Counted from the first letter of the stretch, positions 48,078-58,396 are shown. The stretch: DNA of 64,000 nucleotides from Acetatifactor muris (GCA_023663635.1 JAMPHD010000001.1:136795-200794), one strand, 5' to 3'. Notes: a model not told the origin generated them from the letters alone. A program made the numbers and translations.

Positions 48078-49691
48078 CTATCCGACTTTTGGCAGGATCT
48101 CTTCGTCCTCCTCTTGGTGGTGGTCGGGGCGCAGTCGGCGATATCCCTTCTCCATGATCCGTCCCACAAGGCAGATGCCCTCGGGCACATACAGGAGCAT
48201 GAACAGATAATAGGGCAGGACGTAACGGCATTGCGCCTCCCAGATGATACTGAACAGGAAACCGCCCACGATGGTAATGAGGGGGATGAACATGGCGGCG
48301 GTCTCTCTGCGTTTTCTGATGAGTACGGGCAGGGCAAAGAGGAATCCCAGATATACGAGGCTCTGATATCTGTCCGCAAAGCGCATCAGGGGATCGTGCC
48401 AATCTCCAAAATAGATCCTGTTGATCCAGTCCGGTATGGTCGCCTCCGCAGGGAAGGAATAGGTGGACATCAAGGTCTCAAAGGAAGGCTCGATCCACTG
48501 CATCTGCACTTTGGTCTTAAAGAACCATTCGGCGAAATCGGGATTTGCCACAAAGTAGTCTATGCTGTTTTGCAGATCCTCCCGCCCTATCGCGGCCGCC
48601 GCGTCGCTGTCGAAATCCACGGAGCCCAACACATTGGACTGGAAATTGTTGTAGGTGCCGGGGCCCGCCTCGTTGTTCTGCAGTCCCATGGCGAGGGTGA
48701 GGATCATGGGAGCGCCCTCCGTGATCTCATAGCCCGAGCGCAGCGCGTAGGAATAATCCAACAGTTTGATGCCGCCAAAGGCGGTGGTGGTGATGAGTAT
48801 CGCGGCCAAGAGATTTTGAATCCTGCGTTTCTGCCATGCCGCCAGAGCCATGCCGATCAGCATGGCGATCAACGCGATCCAGGTATGCACGCGCATCATC
48901 AGGGAAAATGTCGCCAGGAGACAGCTCAGCACGATATAGCGCCAATGTCCGGTGCGGGCAAAGCGCAGCAGCGCCCAAAACAATACGGTGAGCGCGCAGA
49001 TGGAGGGCAGATCTCCGTACGCGTAGGGTGTCAGGATCAGCCAGGGCGTGCAGAAGAGCATGAGCGGACAGTACAGGATCTTGCAGATACTGTTCCATGA
49101 GGTCTCCTCCACAAAGAGATAGCCGAAGATCAGAGTGATAATGCCCATGATGATATGCATTTTGGCTGCCGTGGGATAGCAGAACTCCCCAAACAGGGTG
49201 AAAAGGATCTCATAGAGAAAGACCAATCCCTTCTGATAGGGGAATTTGCCGATGTAGCCGCCCTTTTGGATCATGCTGAAATTGCCGTTGAGATTATAAT
49301 ACGCCGCTGCCGTGGTGTTGAGTTGATCGCCGCTGGGATAATAGGGCAGATCCGTCACCCAGATCAGGCATACCGCCGCGTAGAGGAGACAGCAGAGCCC
49401 CAGGAACACATACCCCGCGAGACGTTGTCTCTCCCCCAATTTTTGAAAAAGTTTATTCAGAAACAGGGATAATACGCATGCGATCAGGAATATAAGGATG
49501 TTCCACAATTCACTGTCCCTGATCAGATAGACAGGGACATAGTCCGTGGAGGAGTAATAGCTGTATCGCACGCTGTAATAACAGAGAAACAGTCCTATAA
49601 AGAGCGCGGAGAGAAATAGGATGCCCATACATATCCCATAGAGATGTTGGGATCCGGTTGTCTTTGGGGGAACGGTTCGTCCGTTTTTCAT
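48078..49691 (-). CDS. Large polytopic membrane protein, glycosyltransferase-like
   Basis: A 537-residue protein with about 12 hydrophobic helices. The first large extracellular loop includes WVTDLPYYPSGDQLNTTAAA, resembling the acidic loop 1 of PMT/ArnT-type lipid-linked glycosyltransferases, and a second soluble section precedes the last helices. The donor and acceptor are unknown. ATG 49691 is chosen as the first methionine before the first transmembrane helix; its ribosome-binding site (GGAGGAAAGG) is somewhat distant. It sits in tandem downstream of another large membrane protein gene, suggesting joint work on a surface glycan. Confidence 0.7.
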   Translation of the reverse strand: MKNGRTVPPKTTGSQHLYGICMGILFLSALFIGLFLCYYSVRYSYYSSTDYVPVYLIRDSELWNILIFLIACVLSLFLNKLFQKLGERQRLAGYVFLGLCCLLYAAVCLIWVTDLPYYPSGDQLNTTAAAYYNLNGNFSMIQKGGYIGKFPYQKGLVFLYEILFTLFGEFCYPTAAKMHIIMGIITLIFGYLFVEETSWNSICKILYCPLMLFCTPWLILTPYAYGDLPSICALTVLFWALLRFARTGHWRYIVLSCLLATFSLMMRVHTWIALIAMLIGMALAAWQKRRIQNLLAAILITTTAFGGIKLLDYSYALRSGYEITEGAPMILTLAMGLQNNEAGPGTYNNFQSNVLGSVDFDSDAAAAIGREDLQNSIDYFVANPDFAEWFFKTKVQMQWIEPSFETLMSTYSFPAEATIPDWINRIYFGDWHDPLMRFADRYQSLVYLGFLFALPVLIRKRRETAAMFIPLITIVGGFLFSIIWEAQCRYVLPYYLFMLLYVPEGICLVGRIMEKGYRRLRPDHHQEEDEEILPKVG

Positions 49692-49832
49692 GTCGATATC
49701 TACAGCCTTTCCTCCGGAGTGTCCGGACAGCGATTTTTCGGAACGTATTTTGTGCAGCTTTAAGCGATGCGGGAGTTCTGATACATTATACAACAATTTA
49801 TGCGTGAAAGAGCCTGTCAATTGTTGCCTTTT

Positions 49833-51482
49833 TTAGAGCATGGGTACCAGATTACGGTCGCTGACATAGACCGCGAATCTTTCGTTCTCAAATCCAAGTC
49901 TCACTATGGAGGGATCCTCAAACTGCGCCGTGAACGCGTCCTTGTCCTCCACACACACCACATAGGCGGTATACATCTGCTCCGGGAGAGCGGGCACATA
50001 CCATTTGGTGCTGGTGGTCCACCAGTACATGCGCAGATCCTCCATGTGATAACACTGTCCCATGGTGATGCGGCCATCCGTCATGATGCTGATGCGGGAG
50101 GCGTCCCAGAATTCCGCGTAGCCGTAGCGTATGTCTTCCGAGTCCATATAGGAGATCACTTCCTCATACTCCGCCAGATTATCCTCCGTGGTAATACAGT
50201 CTTTGTAAGTATAGAAAATGTTGCAAAGCGCAAAAATACATATGCAAAGCAGGATCAGATTGGCAAACAGGGGCGACTTTTTCTCAAAAAAGGTGATCAG
50301 CGCGGCCAGCACGGCGATGATCACAAACCATATCACGAAAAAGTAATTGTGCGCCGACTCGGCGTCGGTCACGACCTCGATGAACACGGTGAGCAGAAAG
50401 GAGGCGCTCAATCCCTGGATCAACAGTTTTCCGGGCAGGGCGATCCGCTCTTCGGATGAAGATTTTCTGCGGGTAAACAGGAAGAACAGTCCGTATACGG
50501 TCAGAGCCAAAACCGCCAGAATACCGAGCTGCATCAGGGCGGCAAAGGAACTCAGAGGACGATTGCCCGCCATGCCGAGGCATTCCAGAATGGCGGCGGG
50601 CACCGCGCGGGTCAGCCGGTCCGTCATGCCGGCGGCATCCTGTATATACATGAAATATTCCACATTGGTGGGATAGAGCAGGGCGAGAGCCGCCACCGCG
50701 AGTAGCGAGAGAATGAATCCCGACGCGGCATATCTCGCGCGGGGCAAAGGTTTGGACAAATGATCGCTCTCAAAGAATAAGAGCAGCAGTTCCAGGGCCG
50801 TGAGAGGCAGCGCGACCACCTGCAGACAGCGCATACCTCCCAGAGCCAGACCGCCGCAGAGCCCCGTCAGTATCAGCCATATGGCGATATACCGGATCTT
50901 GGACGGCGTTTGGGACGGAAAGGGGTTTTGCCTTAAATAAATATAGAAAGCGATACACAGAAACAGACAGGCGCTGTGCAGGGCATAGTAATCCGCGAAG
51001 AGAAACCACAGAAGGATCACGAAGGGGACCATCTGGCCGTCATTGCGCAGACCGTTGATGGGCAGCGCGCAGAGCGCCAGAAGGGCGGCGGCGACCGCCG
51101 GACGGGACATCCCGCAGCGATGCAGGGTAAAGGCGACGGAGAGCGCCATAAGGATCCCCACGATGGCACAGGAGATGCCCATGGAGAACACCATGCTGCC
51201 GCTCACGCCATAAAAGAGGGAGGACAGGGCGGGGACACCCAACACCAATCGCTCCGTGCTGGCGATCCAGTTGTCCGGCGTCAGATCTTTCTCCAACCAG
51301 ATCTCTCTGGCCAACAGGGCATCCACGGCGATGTCGGAATCCACATGTTGTGTGTATTTGCACATGTTCAAATAAGTAAAAATGCCGATATAAGATAAGA
51401 GCAGGAGACAGACCAACACAAAGAGAACGCGGCTTGTCAGGCTATATTTGGCGGATCGTTCGGAGTTTGGTTTAGAAGTCAT
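49833..51482 (-). CDS. Large polytopic membrane protein of unknown function
   Basis: A 549-residue protein with about 11-12 transmembrane helices and a C-terminal extracellular domain of about 130 residues. Its first external loop begins CKYTQHVDSDIAVDALLARE, with acidic residues placed as in membrane glycosyltransferases. No family signature is certain. It lies 141 bp upstream of the similar membrane protein gene on the same strand. AAGGACGACTCTGCC precedes the start. Confidence 0.7.
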   Translation of the reverse strand: MTSKPNSERSAKYSLTSRVLFVLVCLLLLSYIGIFTYLNMCKYTQHVDSDIAVDALLAREIWLEKDLTPDNWIASTERLVLGVPALSSLFYGVSGSMVFSMGISCAIVGILMALSVAFTLHRCGMSRPAVAAALLALCALPINGLRNDGQMVPFVILLWFLFADYYALHSACLFLCIAFYIYLRQNPFPSQTPSKIRYIAIWLILTGLCGGLALGGMRCLQVVALPLTALELLLLFFESDHLSKPLPRARYAASGFILSLLAVAALALLYPTNVEYFMYIQDAAGMTDRLTRAVPAAILECLGMAGNRPLSSFAALMQLGILAVLALTVYGLFFLFTRRKSSSEERIALPGKLLIQGLSASFLLTVFIEVVTDAESAHNYFFVIWFVIIAVLAALITFFEKKSPLFANLILLCICIFALCNIFYTYKDCITTEDNLAEYEEVISYMDSEDIRYGYAEFWDASRISIMTDGRITMGQCYHMEDLRMYWWTTSTKWYVPALPEQMYTAYVVCVEDKDAFTAQFEDPSIVRLGFENERFAVYVSDRNLVPML

Positions 51483-51552
51483 GGCAGAGTCGTCCTTTCA
51501 CAATGATAAGACCATGCTACACAAAAAACGGAAAAAAATCAACCGATTGCTC

Positions 51553-51579
51553 TAAAGAAATTGTGATTTGCGCCGATAC
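51553..51579 (+). promoter_or_regulatory. Sigma-D promoter of the flgM operon
   Basis: TAAA (51553-51556), a 15-bp spacer and GCCGATAC (51572-51579) match the flagellar sigma consensus. The flgM start is 51 bp downstream. Confidence 0.85.
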
Positions 51580-51629
51580 ATATTGTGAATCGGATAGCAT
51601 TTGATCACACGAGGAAGGAGGAATCCGAT

Positions 51630-51908
51630 ATGCGTATAGAGGCTTATACACAGGTACAGCAGATTTACAAGGCGCAGAAGACCGGCCGCAGCGCAGCGAC
51701 GGGAACCGCGAGTTCCGCAAAGGATCAGCTGCAGATCAGCGACAGGGGTAAAGATATCCAGACCGCTAAGGCAGCAGTGGCAGCAGCTCCTGATATCAGA
51801 GAGGATTTGACCGCGTCTGTCAAAGAGCAGATTCAGAGCGGCAATTATCATGTGGACAACAGCAGTTTTGCCGCAAGGTTGTTAGAGAAGTACAGTGCGC
51901 TGATATAA
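51630..51908 (+). CDS. flgM: Anti-sigma-D factor FlgM
   Basis: A 92-residue protein. The N-terminal half is flexible and Ala/Ser-rich, with a DQLQISDRGKDIQTAK motif. The C-terminal sigma-binding part reads DIREDLTASVKEQIQSGNYH, then FAARLLEKYSAL, typical of FlgM. It holds sigma-D inactive until hook completion. ATG 51630 follows GAAGGAGG. It heads the late flagellar operon and is itself preceded by a sigma-D promoter, forming a negative feedback loop. flgN starts 13 bp later. Confidence 0.93.
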   Translation: MRIEAYTQVQQIYKAQKTGRSAATGTASSAKDQLQISDRGKDIQTAKAAVAAAPDIREDLTASVKEQIQSGNYHVDNSSFAARLLEKYSALI

Positions 51909-51921
51909 GGAGGATAACCCC

Positions 51922-52437
51922 GTGGCGAGCCTGATGGAGAACCTGATAGATGTGTTTAACAGGGAGTGTAGCGAATATGAGGGGTTGCTGGAGATATCCC
52001 GGCGCAAAACGCCGATCATTGTGAGCGGCAATTTAGAGAATTTACAAAAAATCACGGATGAAGAGCAGGACAGGGTAAACAGACTCAACAGTCTGGAGCG
52101 CAGGCGCACGGAAGTGACTGCGGATATTGCCACCGTGCTGAACAAGGATGTTACCAAACTAACGCTGACGTATTTGATCGATATGCTGGAGGGGAGGCCG
52201 TCAGAGCAGAACGCTCTGACGCAGATCCACAACAAACTCCACGGGACGGTTCGGGAGTTGCAACGTGTCAATGAGCAGAACAGTGCGCTTTTGAAGGATG
52301 CGCTGGAGATGGTGGAATTTGAGATCGCACTTCTTCAGGCGTCCAAGACCGCACCTGAGACTGCCAATTACAACAGGGGCGCATATACGGCGGGAGACAC
52401 CATGGGTGTGAACCAGGGGTTTGACGCCAAGCAATAG
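51922..52437 (+). CDS. flgN: Flagellar export chaperone FlgN
   Basis: A 171-residue, mostly alpha-helical protein with the FlgN pattern: an N-terminal helix MASLMENLIDVFNRECSEYE and a long charged coiled coil. A C-terminal disordered segment follows. FlgN escorts FlgK and FlgL to the export gate. GTG 51922 has AGGAGG at 8 bp; ATG 51934 is a possible alternative. It lies between flgM and flgK, the usual position. Confidence 0.88.
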   Translation: MASLMENLIDVFNRECSEYEGLLEISRRKTPIIVSGNLENLQKITDEEQDRVNRLNSLERRRTEVTADIATVLNKDVTKLTLTYLIDMLEGRPSEQNALTQIHNKLHGTVRELQRVNEQNSALLKDALEMVEFEIALLQASKTAPETANYNRGAYTAGDTMGVNQGFDAKQ

Positions 52438-52477
52438 CCGGCAGTCAGCGGCCGCTTGTGAAGCCGAGGTGAATAGT

Positions 52478-54217
52478 ATGTCTTTGATGAGCAGTTTATA
52501 TATTGGAGCATCCGGATTACAGACCAGTCAAAATGCGCTGAACACCACAGCGCATAATCTTTCTAATACAGATACCGTGGGCTATGTCAGACAGCAGGTA
52601 CAGCAGTCTTCCAAGAGTTATGTCACGATCTCCAAGACGGCGTCCGCTGTGGCGTATCAACAGTCCGGTCTCGGTGTCTCTTATTCCCGGGTAAAACAGG
52701 TCAGAGATTATTTTTTGGATAAGACTTTCCGCAAGGAGTCGGGACGCAGTATGTTCTATGAGGTGACATCCAATGTGATGGAGGAAGTGGAGAGCCAGTT
52801 GGGCGAGATGAACGGCGAGGCTTTTCAGGGAACCATGTCACATCTGTGGACGGCAGTTCAGGAATTGGCGAAGGATCCGGCCAGCAGCGTGACTCAGGGA
52901 CTTCTGGTGCAGAGGGCATCGGAGTTTGTGGAGCGCGCCATCGCGGTATATGACGGTCTCTCTTCCTATCAGGACAATCTGAACCGTCAGATCCTGCAGA
53001 AAGTGGATATGATCAATGACTACGGGAAAGAAATTCTGGATCTGAATGAGCGGATCACTGCCATAGAATGCGGCGGTGTCGAGCATGCCAACGACCTGAG
53101 AGATGTCAGGGATCGGATGTTGGATGAGCTCGGAGAACTTGCGAAGATCTCCTTTCAGGAAGACGCCTGGGGAGCCGTGTCCGTAAAGATAGAGGGCGTG
53201 GATTTCGTAAAGGGCGATATATGTTATGAGATGGGTCTGGATGTGGATGAGGCCACGGGATTTTATACACCGTTCTGGCCCCAGAACGCGTCCTATACCG
53301 TGCAGGAAGACGGCAGCAGAAAATACAGGATCGACGGAGCCAAGGTGTTCAATCTCGACATTGAGATATCCTCCGATCTGGATACGGATATCGGAGGGCT
53401 GAAAGCCATGCTGTTGGCCCGGGGCGATCACAGGGCGGATTACACGGATCTGGATCCCGAGAGATATGACGGCGTATCCCAGTCCGTGGTCATGAATATT
53501 CAGGCCGAATTCGATCAACTGATCCACAATGTGGTCACTAAGATCAATTCCATTCTGGCCGACGCGGCAGGCGTGCAGCAGGGTGATCTGGAGATCCGAA
53601 ATGAGGACGGCACGACGGAGACCCTCAAGAATGCGAGATTCGTGGAGAGCGTGGATGAGGGTTATATGCGCGATGAGAGCGGAGCGCCCATCCGGATGTT
53701 TGACAAGATCACCACGGACGCCTACAGGCAGGTGACGGGAACGGACGGCAAGACCTATTGGGTATATAATGAGGAGGATGTGAGCGCGCAGGACAGTCTG
53801 TACACGCTCAAGAATCTCCGGATCAATCAGGAATTGATGCAGAAACCTTCCTCTCTCGGATTCAGATTGGAGGACGGCTCCGAGGATCAGGCCACCGCGG
53901 ACGCGCTGAAAGCGGCGTTCACGGAGGAGATCTACACTCTGAATCCCAATGTGCAGAAGAAGACGACCTTCAACGATTACTATTCCGATATGGTGAGCCA
54001 GGTGGCCAACACGGGATATGTGTCCAGAAGTATTTACGAGAGTCAGCAGAACACGGTGGAATCCGTGGAATGCGCGAGGTCGCAGGTGATCGGCGTCTCC
54101 TCTGACGAGGAGTTGTCCAATATGATCAAATTCCAGAACGCGTACAATGCGTCCAGCCGTTACATCAACGCCATCAGCGAGATGCTGGAGCATATCATCA
54201 ATACTTTAGGAGTATAG
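52478..54217 (+). CDS. flgK: Flagellar hook-associated protein FlgK (copy 1)
   Basis: A 579-residue hook-filament junction protein. The N-terminal rod/hook motif SLYIGASGLQTSQNALNTTA with HNLSNTDTVGYVRQ is conserved, as is the C-terminal NMIKFQNAYNASSRYINAIS helix that packs into the filament core. The middle is the variable beta-domain. ATG 52478 follows CGAGGTGA. A second, distinct FlgK follows after 13 bp, so this locus has two junction-type proteins. Confidence 0.93.
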   Translation: MSLMSSLYIGASGLQTSQNALNTTAHNLSNTDTVGYVRQQVQQSSKSYVTISKTASAVAYQQSGLGVSYSRVKQVRDYFLDKTFRKESGRSMFYEVTSNVMEEVESQLGEMNGEAFQGTMSHLWTAVQELAKDPASSVTQGLLVQRASEFVERAIAVYDGLSSYQDNLNRQILQKVDMINDYGKEILDLNERITAIECGGVEHANDLRDVRDRMLDELGELAKISFQEDAWGAVSVKIEGVDFVKGDICYEMGLDVDEATGFYTPFWPQNASYTVQEDGSRKYRIDGAKVFNLDIEISSDLDTDIGGLKAMLLARGDHRADYTDLDPERYDGVSQSVVMNIQAEFDQLIHNVVTKINSILADAAGVQQGDLEIRNEDGTTETLKNARFVESVDEGYMRDESGAPIRMFDKITTDAYRQVTGTDGKTYWVYNEEDVSAQDSLYTLKNLRINQELMQKPSSLGFRLEDGSEDQATADALKAAFTEEIYTLNPNVQKKTTFNDYYSDMVSQVANTGYVSRSIYESQQNTVESVECARSQVIGVSSDEELSNMIKFQNAYNASSRYINAISEMLEHIINTLGV

Positions 54218-54230
54218 GGAGGTACAGAAT

Positions 54231-56138
54231 ATGCCCTCACAATTTTTCGGATTAAATATAGCGTATACGGGGCTGTTGGCCAGCAATGCCGCACTGAATA
54301 CCACCTCCAACAATATCGCCAACGTGCACACGGAAGGGTACAGCAGACAGCAGGTCAAACAGCAGGCAGCCGACGCGCTGCGCGTGTTCCAGACCTACGG
54401 CTGCGCCGGCGCGGGCGTGGAGACTTTGGCTATCGAGCGTGTGAGAGACGAATTCTATGACACCAAGTTCTGGAACAACAACACCAAGCTCGGCGAATAC
54501 AACATGAAACAGTACTACATGGAGCAGATCGAGACCTATTTTGACGATAACGGCAAGAACGCGGGTTTCAAGACGGTCTTCGATCAGTTCATGATAAAGG
54601 GAATTGAAGAATTGATGAAGAATCCGGACAGCGATTCCACCAGAGCGCAGTTTCTGGGATACGGTGAATCGCTGGTGGAGTATTTTAACGGCCTGGCGGG
54701 CAACATGGAGGCCCTGCAGAAGGACGTCAATCAGGAGATCAAGCTGAAGGTGGATGAGATCAACGCGTTGGCGGGAGAACTCGCCAATCTGAACAAGCAG
54801 ATCAACACCATCGAGTTGGCGGGCACAAAGGCCAATGAGCTGCGCGACAGAAGAACGCTCCTGCTCGATCAGCTCTCCGAGATCGTGGATGTGGAGGTCA
54901 CGGAGACTCCCATCATTGATACCAACAATCCCGACCGGGAGACCGGAGGCAATCGTTTTGTGGTCAAGATCGCCGGCGGACAGCTCCTGGTGGACACCAA
55001 CGAGTACCGCGGGATGGAGTGTGTGGCCAGAACCGCGTACGAGAAAGTGAATCAGACGGACATCGACGGACTCTATGATGTGTACTGGGAGGACGGACAG
55101 CAGTTCAATCTCTACAACGCGGCCATGGGCGGCAACCTGAAAGGTCTTGTGGAGATGAGAGACGGCAACAACGGCGAGAACTTTACCGGGATCATCACCG
55201 GGATCGGCACCACGGATCCCGCGCTCGGATCCGTGCGGGACACCGTGACCGTTCAGGTCAGCAAGGGATATCTGCAGGATCTGAACAAATGTAATCTCTC
55301 GGATCAGGGCGGGAAGATCGATCTGGGCAATCAGGAGTTCTACTATGATTCCTGGGAGTACAGCTACGACGCGGATACGGATACTTATTCCTATACGTTC
55401 ACGCTCTCCCATGCGGGCAATGCGGACGACAAGAACAAGACCCGCATCACCAATGACAGAGTGGGCAAGAACGCCACCATCGGCAGCGATGTGGAATATC
55501 AGGGCGTGCCCTATTATATGAGCCAGATGAACGAGTGGATCCGCACTTTCGCGCAGAAATTCAACGATATTCTGACTGGAGGATACACTTCGGACGGATT
55601 GTCCGGCACCAAGCTGTTTACCGCCGATCACGCGATGGGCGAGGAGCAGTTCGATCTTCCGGACGACAAGCGTTACGACAAGCCGGGCAGCATCACCGTG
55701 GATGTGAGCGATGACAGCTACTATCGCATCACGGCGAAGAATCTGAGCACATTGGCCGCGTATGACGGCCATCCGGAGCTTCTGGCCACCAAGACCGAGG
55801 TGGGAGACGGTGTGGAACAGCACGATCTCCTCACGGATCTGAAGAATATGGTGAACGACAAGAACAAGGCAAGTTTCAGAGGCGCGTCCGCGGCGGAGTT
55901 TTTGCAGAATATTCTGTCGGATGTGGCGCTGAACGCCAGCAGAGCCAACAGTTTCCAACAGACCTTTTCCGATATCTCCTACACCGTGGACAATCAGCGC
56001 ATCTCCATCTCAGGTGTGGATGAGGACGAGGAGGCGGTGAATCTGGTAAAATATCAGAACGGTTACAATCTGGCGTCCAAGATGATACAGACGCTCACGG
56101 AGATTTATGACAGATTAATACTTCAGACGGGAGTATAA
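54231..56138 (+). CDS. flgK: Flagellar hook-associated protein FlgK (copy 2, longer paralogue)
   Basis: A 635-residue paralogue of FlgK. It starts FFGLNIAYTGLLASNAALNT, then NNIANVHTEGYSRQQVKQQA, and ends with NLVKYQNGYNLASKMIQTLT, matching FlgK N- and C-termini. The middle domain is larger than in copy 1 and little similar to it. Ribosome-binding site GGGAGGT lies before ATG 54231. Whether the two copies assemble together or replace each other is unknown. FlgL follows after 25 bp. Confidence 0.9.
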   Translation: MPSQFFGLNIAYTGLLASNAALNTTSNNIANVHTEGYSRQQVKQQAADALRVFQTYGCAGAGVETLAIERVRDEFYDTKFWNNNTKLGEYNMKQYYMEQIETYFDDNGKNAGFKTVFDQFMIKGIEELMKNPDSDSTRAQFLGYGESLVEYFNGLAGNMEALQKDVNQEIKLKVDEINALAGELANLNKQINTIELAGTKANELRDRRTLLLDQLSEIVDVEVTETPIIDTNNPDRETGGNRFVVKIAGGQLLVDTNEYRGMECVARTAYEKVNQTDIDGLYDVYWEDGQQFNLYNAAMGGNLKGLVEMRDGNNGENFTGIITGIGTTDPALGSVRDTVTVQVSKGYLQDLNKCNLSDQGGKIDLGNQEFYYDSWEYSYDADTDTYSYTFTLSHAGNADDKNKTRITNDRVGKNATIGSDVEYQGVPYYMSQMNEWIRTFAQKFNDILTGGYTSDGLSGTKLFTADHAMGEEQFDLPDDKRYDKPGSITVDVSDDSYYRITAKNLSTLAAYDGHPELLATKTEVGDGVEQHDLLTDLKNMVNDKNKASFRGASAAEFLQNILSDVALNASRANSFQQTFSDISYTVDNQRISISGVDEDEEAVNLVKYQNGYNLASKMIQTLTEIYDRLILQTGV

Positions 56139-56163
56139 TGAGATTTCGTCAGAAAGGAGTACC

Positions 56164-57705
56164 ATGAGAATCACAAACAAGATCATGCAGAGGAACAATC
56201 TGTCCAATATCAATACCAACAAGATTTATCAGGATAAGCTGAGCACGCAGATGTCCACCCAGAAGAAGATCAACAGACCTTCCGATGATCCGGTGGTGGC
56301 GATCCGGGCCCTGCGTCTGCGCAGCAATGTGACGGAGATCACCCAATACTACAGCAAGAACATACCCGATGCGGAGAGTTGGCTGAATGTGACAGAGGAT
56401 GCCCTGAAGAATCTGTCCCAGATCATGACGAGCATGATCGAGCAGTGTACCAAGGGATCCAACGGTGACTTAAAGAGCGAGGACCGCCAGATCATTCTGG
56501 AGCAGTTAAAGGCTCTGGGAGATGAGGTATACACCACGGGAGATGCCGATTACGCGGGCAGATATGTGTTTACCGGCTACCGCACGGACACTTCCCTCAG
56601 CTACACGGAGGCCACCAGGCAACCCTACGAGATCACGGAGCAGCTCGACCGCAATGCCATCACTTCCTGCACCAAGGTGGAGAGCGGGGATCTCTTGGAC
56701 TGGACGGCCGCCAACTACAAGACTCTGACGGCCTGTGACGAGCAGAAGGTGGATACCGTGGAGGCATATCGTTTCCGTCTGGCCTACAATGACTGCTCGG
56801 ACGGCATGGCGCCGGTGATCGCGTACCGGGAAAAGGACGCGGTGGGACCGGGCTATACGGATAAGACGATCACCGCGACGGTGGTCCACTCTCATGAGAA
56901 TCCCTACAAACAGGCGGCGGACGATCCCGACGCGACGCTCTTTGTCCCCGAGACGGGAGAGATCGTACTGGGCAAAAATGTGTATGACAAGCTTATGAAT
57001 GTCAAGGACGATGTCAATACTGTGGGGGATGAGGGAGAGATCCGGATCACCTATCAGAAAGAGGATTGGCTCAAAGGGGATCTTCGGCCGGAACATTATT
57101 TCTACTGCAAGAGCGATCCCGGGACGGACGATGAGATCGTATACAACAGCACTTTCCTGAGCAGCAATCCCGAGCGTCAGGCCATTGAATACGATGTGGG
57201 ATTCAACCAGACCATCCGCGTCAACTCCACGGCGGACGAATGTTTTCAACACGGTATCGGCAGAGAGGTGGACGATCTCGTGAACGCCATGCAGGAAACG
57301 ATAGATCTGGAGGCAGTGCAGACCAAGATCGAGAAAGAGATGGAGGTCGCCGATGAGGCGGACATCCCGACGCTGCAGACACAGTTGGACGCGGTGAAGA
57401 AAGCGGTGACTTTCTCCAAAAATAAATGCCAGAAACTCTTTGAGCGCGGCATCACAAGTTTTCAGGGCTATCTGAACGATGCCAATCTCTGTATCACCAA
57501 CTGCGGTTCCCGCAGCAGCAAACTGGAGCTGATCGAGAATCGTATGCAGAATCAGAAGACCACTTTTGAGACCCTGAAGAGTGAGAACGAGGATGTGGAT
57601 ATCACGGAAGTCGCCATCCAGTTGAGCTCCGCGGAGCTGACTTACGAGGCCGCGTTGATGGCTACCGGAAAAGTAATGCAGACAACGCTGTTGAACTTCA
57701 TTTAA
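56164..57705 (+). CDS. flgL: Flagellar hook-associated protein FlgL
   Basis: A 513-residue protein. The N-terminal flagellin-like helix reads MRITNKIMQRNNLSNINTNK with KKINRPSDDPVVAIRALRLR. The C-terminal helix reads TEVAIQLSSAELTYEAALMA. It is longer than many FlgL proteins because of a big central domain. It forms the second junction ring beneath the filament. AAAGGAG precedes ATG 56164. It is in one unit with fliW, 12 bp downstream. Confidence 0.93.
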   Translation: MRITNKIMQRNNLSNINTNKIYQDKLSTQMSTQKKINRPSDDPVVAIRALRLRSNVTEITQYYSKNIPDAESWLNVTEDALKNLSQIMTSMIEQCTKGSNGDLKSEDRQIILEQLKALGDEVYTTGDADYAGRYVFTGYRTDTSLSYTEATRQPYEITEQLDRNAITSCTKVESGDLLDWTAANYKTLTACDEQKVDTVEAYRFRLAYNDCSDGMAPVIAYREKDAVGPGYTDKTITATVVHSHENPYKQAADDPDATLFVPETGEIVLGKNVYDKLMNVKDDVNTVGDEGEIRITYQKEDWLKGDLRPEHYFYCKSDPGTDDEIVYNSTFLSSNPERQAIEYDVGFNQTIRVNSTADECFQHGIGREVDDLVNAMQETIDLEAVQTKIEKEMEVADEADIPTLQTQLDAVKKAVTFSKNKCQKLFERGITSFQGYLNDANLCITNCGSRSSKLELIENRMQNQKTTFETLKSENEDVDITEVAIQLSSAELTYEAALMATGKVMQTTLLNFI

Positions 57706-57717
57706 GGAGGTAACCTT

Positions 57718-58176
57718 ATGAACATTAAGACAAGGATATTCGGTGAGATCGAAATTGCGGAGGACAAGATCATCACCTTCGAGAACGGCATCATCGGTTT
57801 CCCGGAGATGAAACATTTTACCCTGCTGCATGACGAGGAGAAGGGAACCAATGCGGGCATCCGTTTCATGCAGTCTGTCGAGGAACCTCAATTCGCCATG
57901 CCCGTGATGGATCCGTTGGTCGTGAAACCCGACTATGATCCCGAGGTGGACGATGAATTTCTGGCAGGTTTGGGCGCTCTCACGGATGAGAATGTGTTGG
58001 TGTTGGTGACGGTCTCCGTCCCGGCGGATCTGACCAAGATGAGCGTCAATCTGCAGGGACCCATCGTGATCAATGTGGATGAGCGAAAAGCATGCCAGTT
58101 GATCGTGGAGGGTGGCGAATATCCCGTGAAGTATCCGATCTATGAGATCCTTCAGGCGAGAAAGGCAGGTGAGTAG
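57718..58176 (+). CDS. fliW: Flagellar assembly factor FliW
   Basis: A 152-residue protein with the FliW features [32 protein letters not shown] and a C-terminal [14 protein letters not shown]. FliW binds either flagellin or CsrA: when flagellin is scarce in the cytoplasm, FliW is free to sequester CsrA and so relieves repression of flagellin translation. AAGGAGGT lies before the start. The csrA ATG begins 2 bp after the fliW stop, as expected for this switch. Confidence 0.95.
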   Translation: MNIKTRIFGEIEIAEDKIITFENGIIGFPEMKHFTLLHDEEKGTNAGIRFMQSVEEPQFAMPVMDPLVVKPDYDPEVDDEFLAGLGALTDENVLVLVTVSVPADLTKMSVNLQGPIVINVDERKACQLIVEGGEYPVKYPIYEILQARKAGE

Positions 58177-58177
58177 G

Positions 58178-58396
58178 ATGCTTGCGTTATCCCGTAAGAA
58201 AAATGAAGCGTTGATCATCAACAACAATATTGAGGTGACTGTTTTGGAAGTGAAGGGTGACCAGGTGAAGATCGGCATCTCTGCTCCCAAGGAAGTGCCC
58301 GTATACCGCAAAGAGATCTATCTGCAGATCCAGGAAGCCAACAAGGAATCCATGAATGCGGACGGTATGAATGCGTTGAAAAATCTGTTGGGCTGA
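58178..58396 (+). CDS. csrA: Carbon storage regulator/translational repressor CsrA
   Basis: A 72-residue CsrA beginning [20 protein letters not shown], then [20 protein letters not shown], with the conserved RNA-contacting N-terminal strand and the VPVYRKE segment. CsrA dimers bind GGA in hairpin loops and block ribosome access. ATG 58178 was chosen because it gives the invariant ML(A/V)LSRK start. Candidate targets are the two flagellin leaders at 62223-62257 and 63457-63486. Confidence 0.97.
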   Translation: MLALSRKKNEALIINNNIEVTVLEVKGDQVKIGISAPKEVPVYRKEIYLQIQEANKESMNADGMNALKNLLG

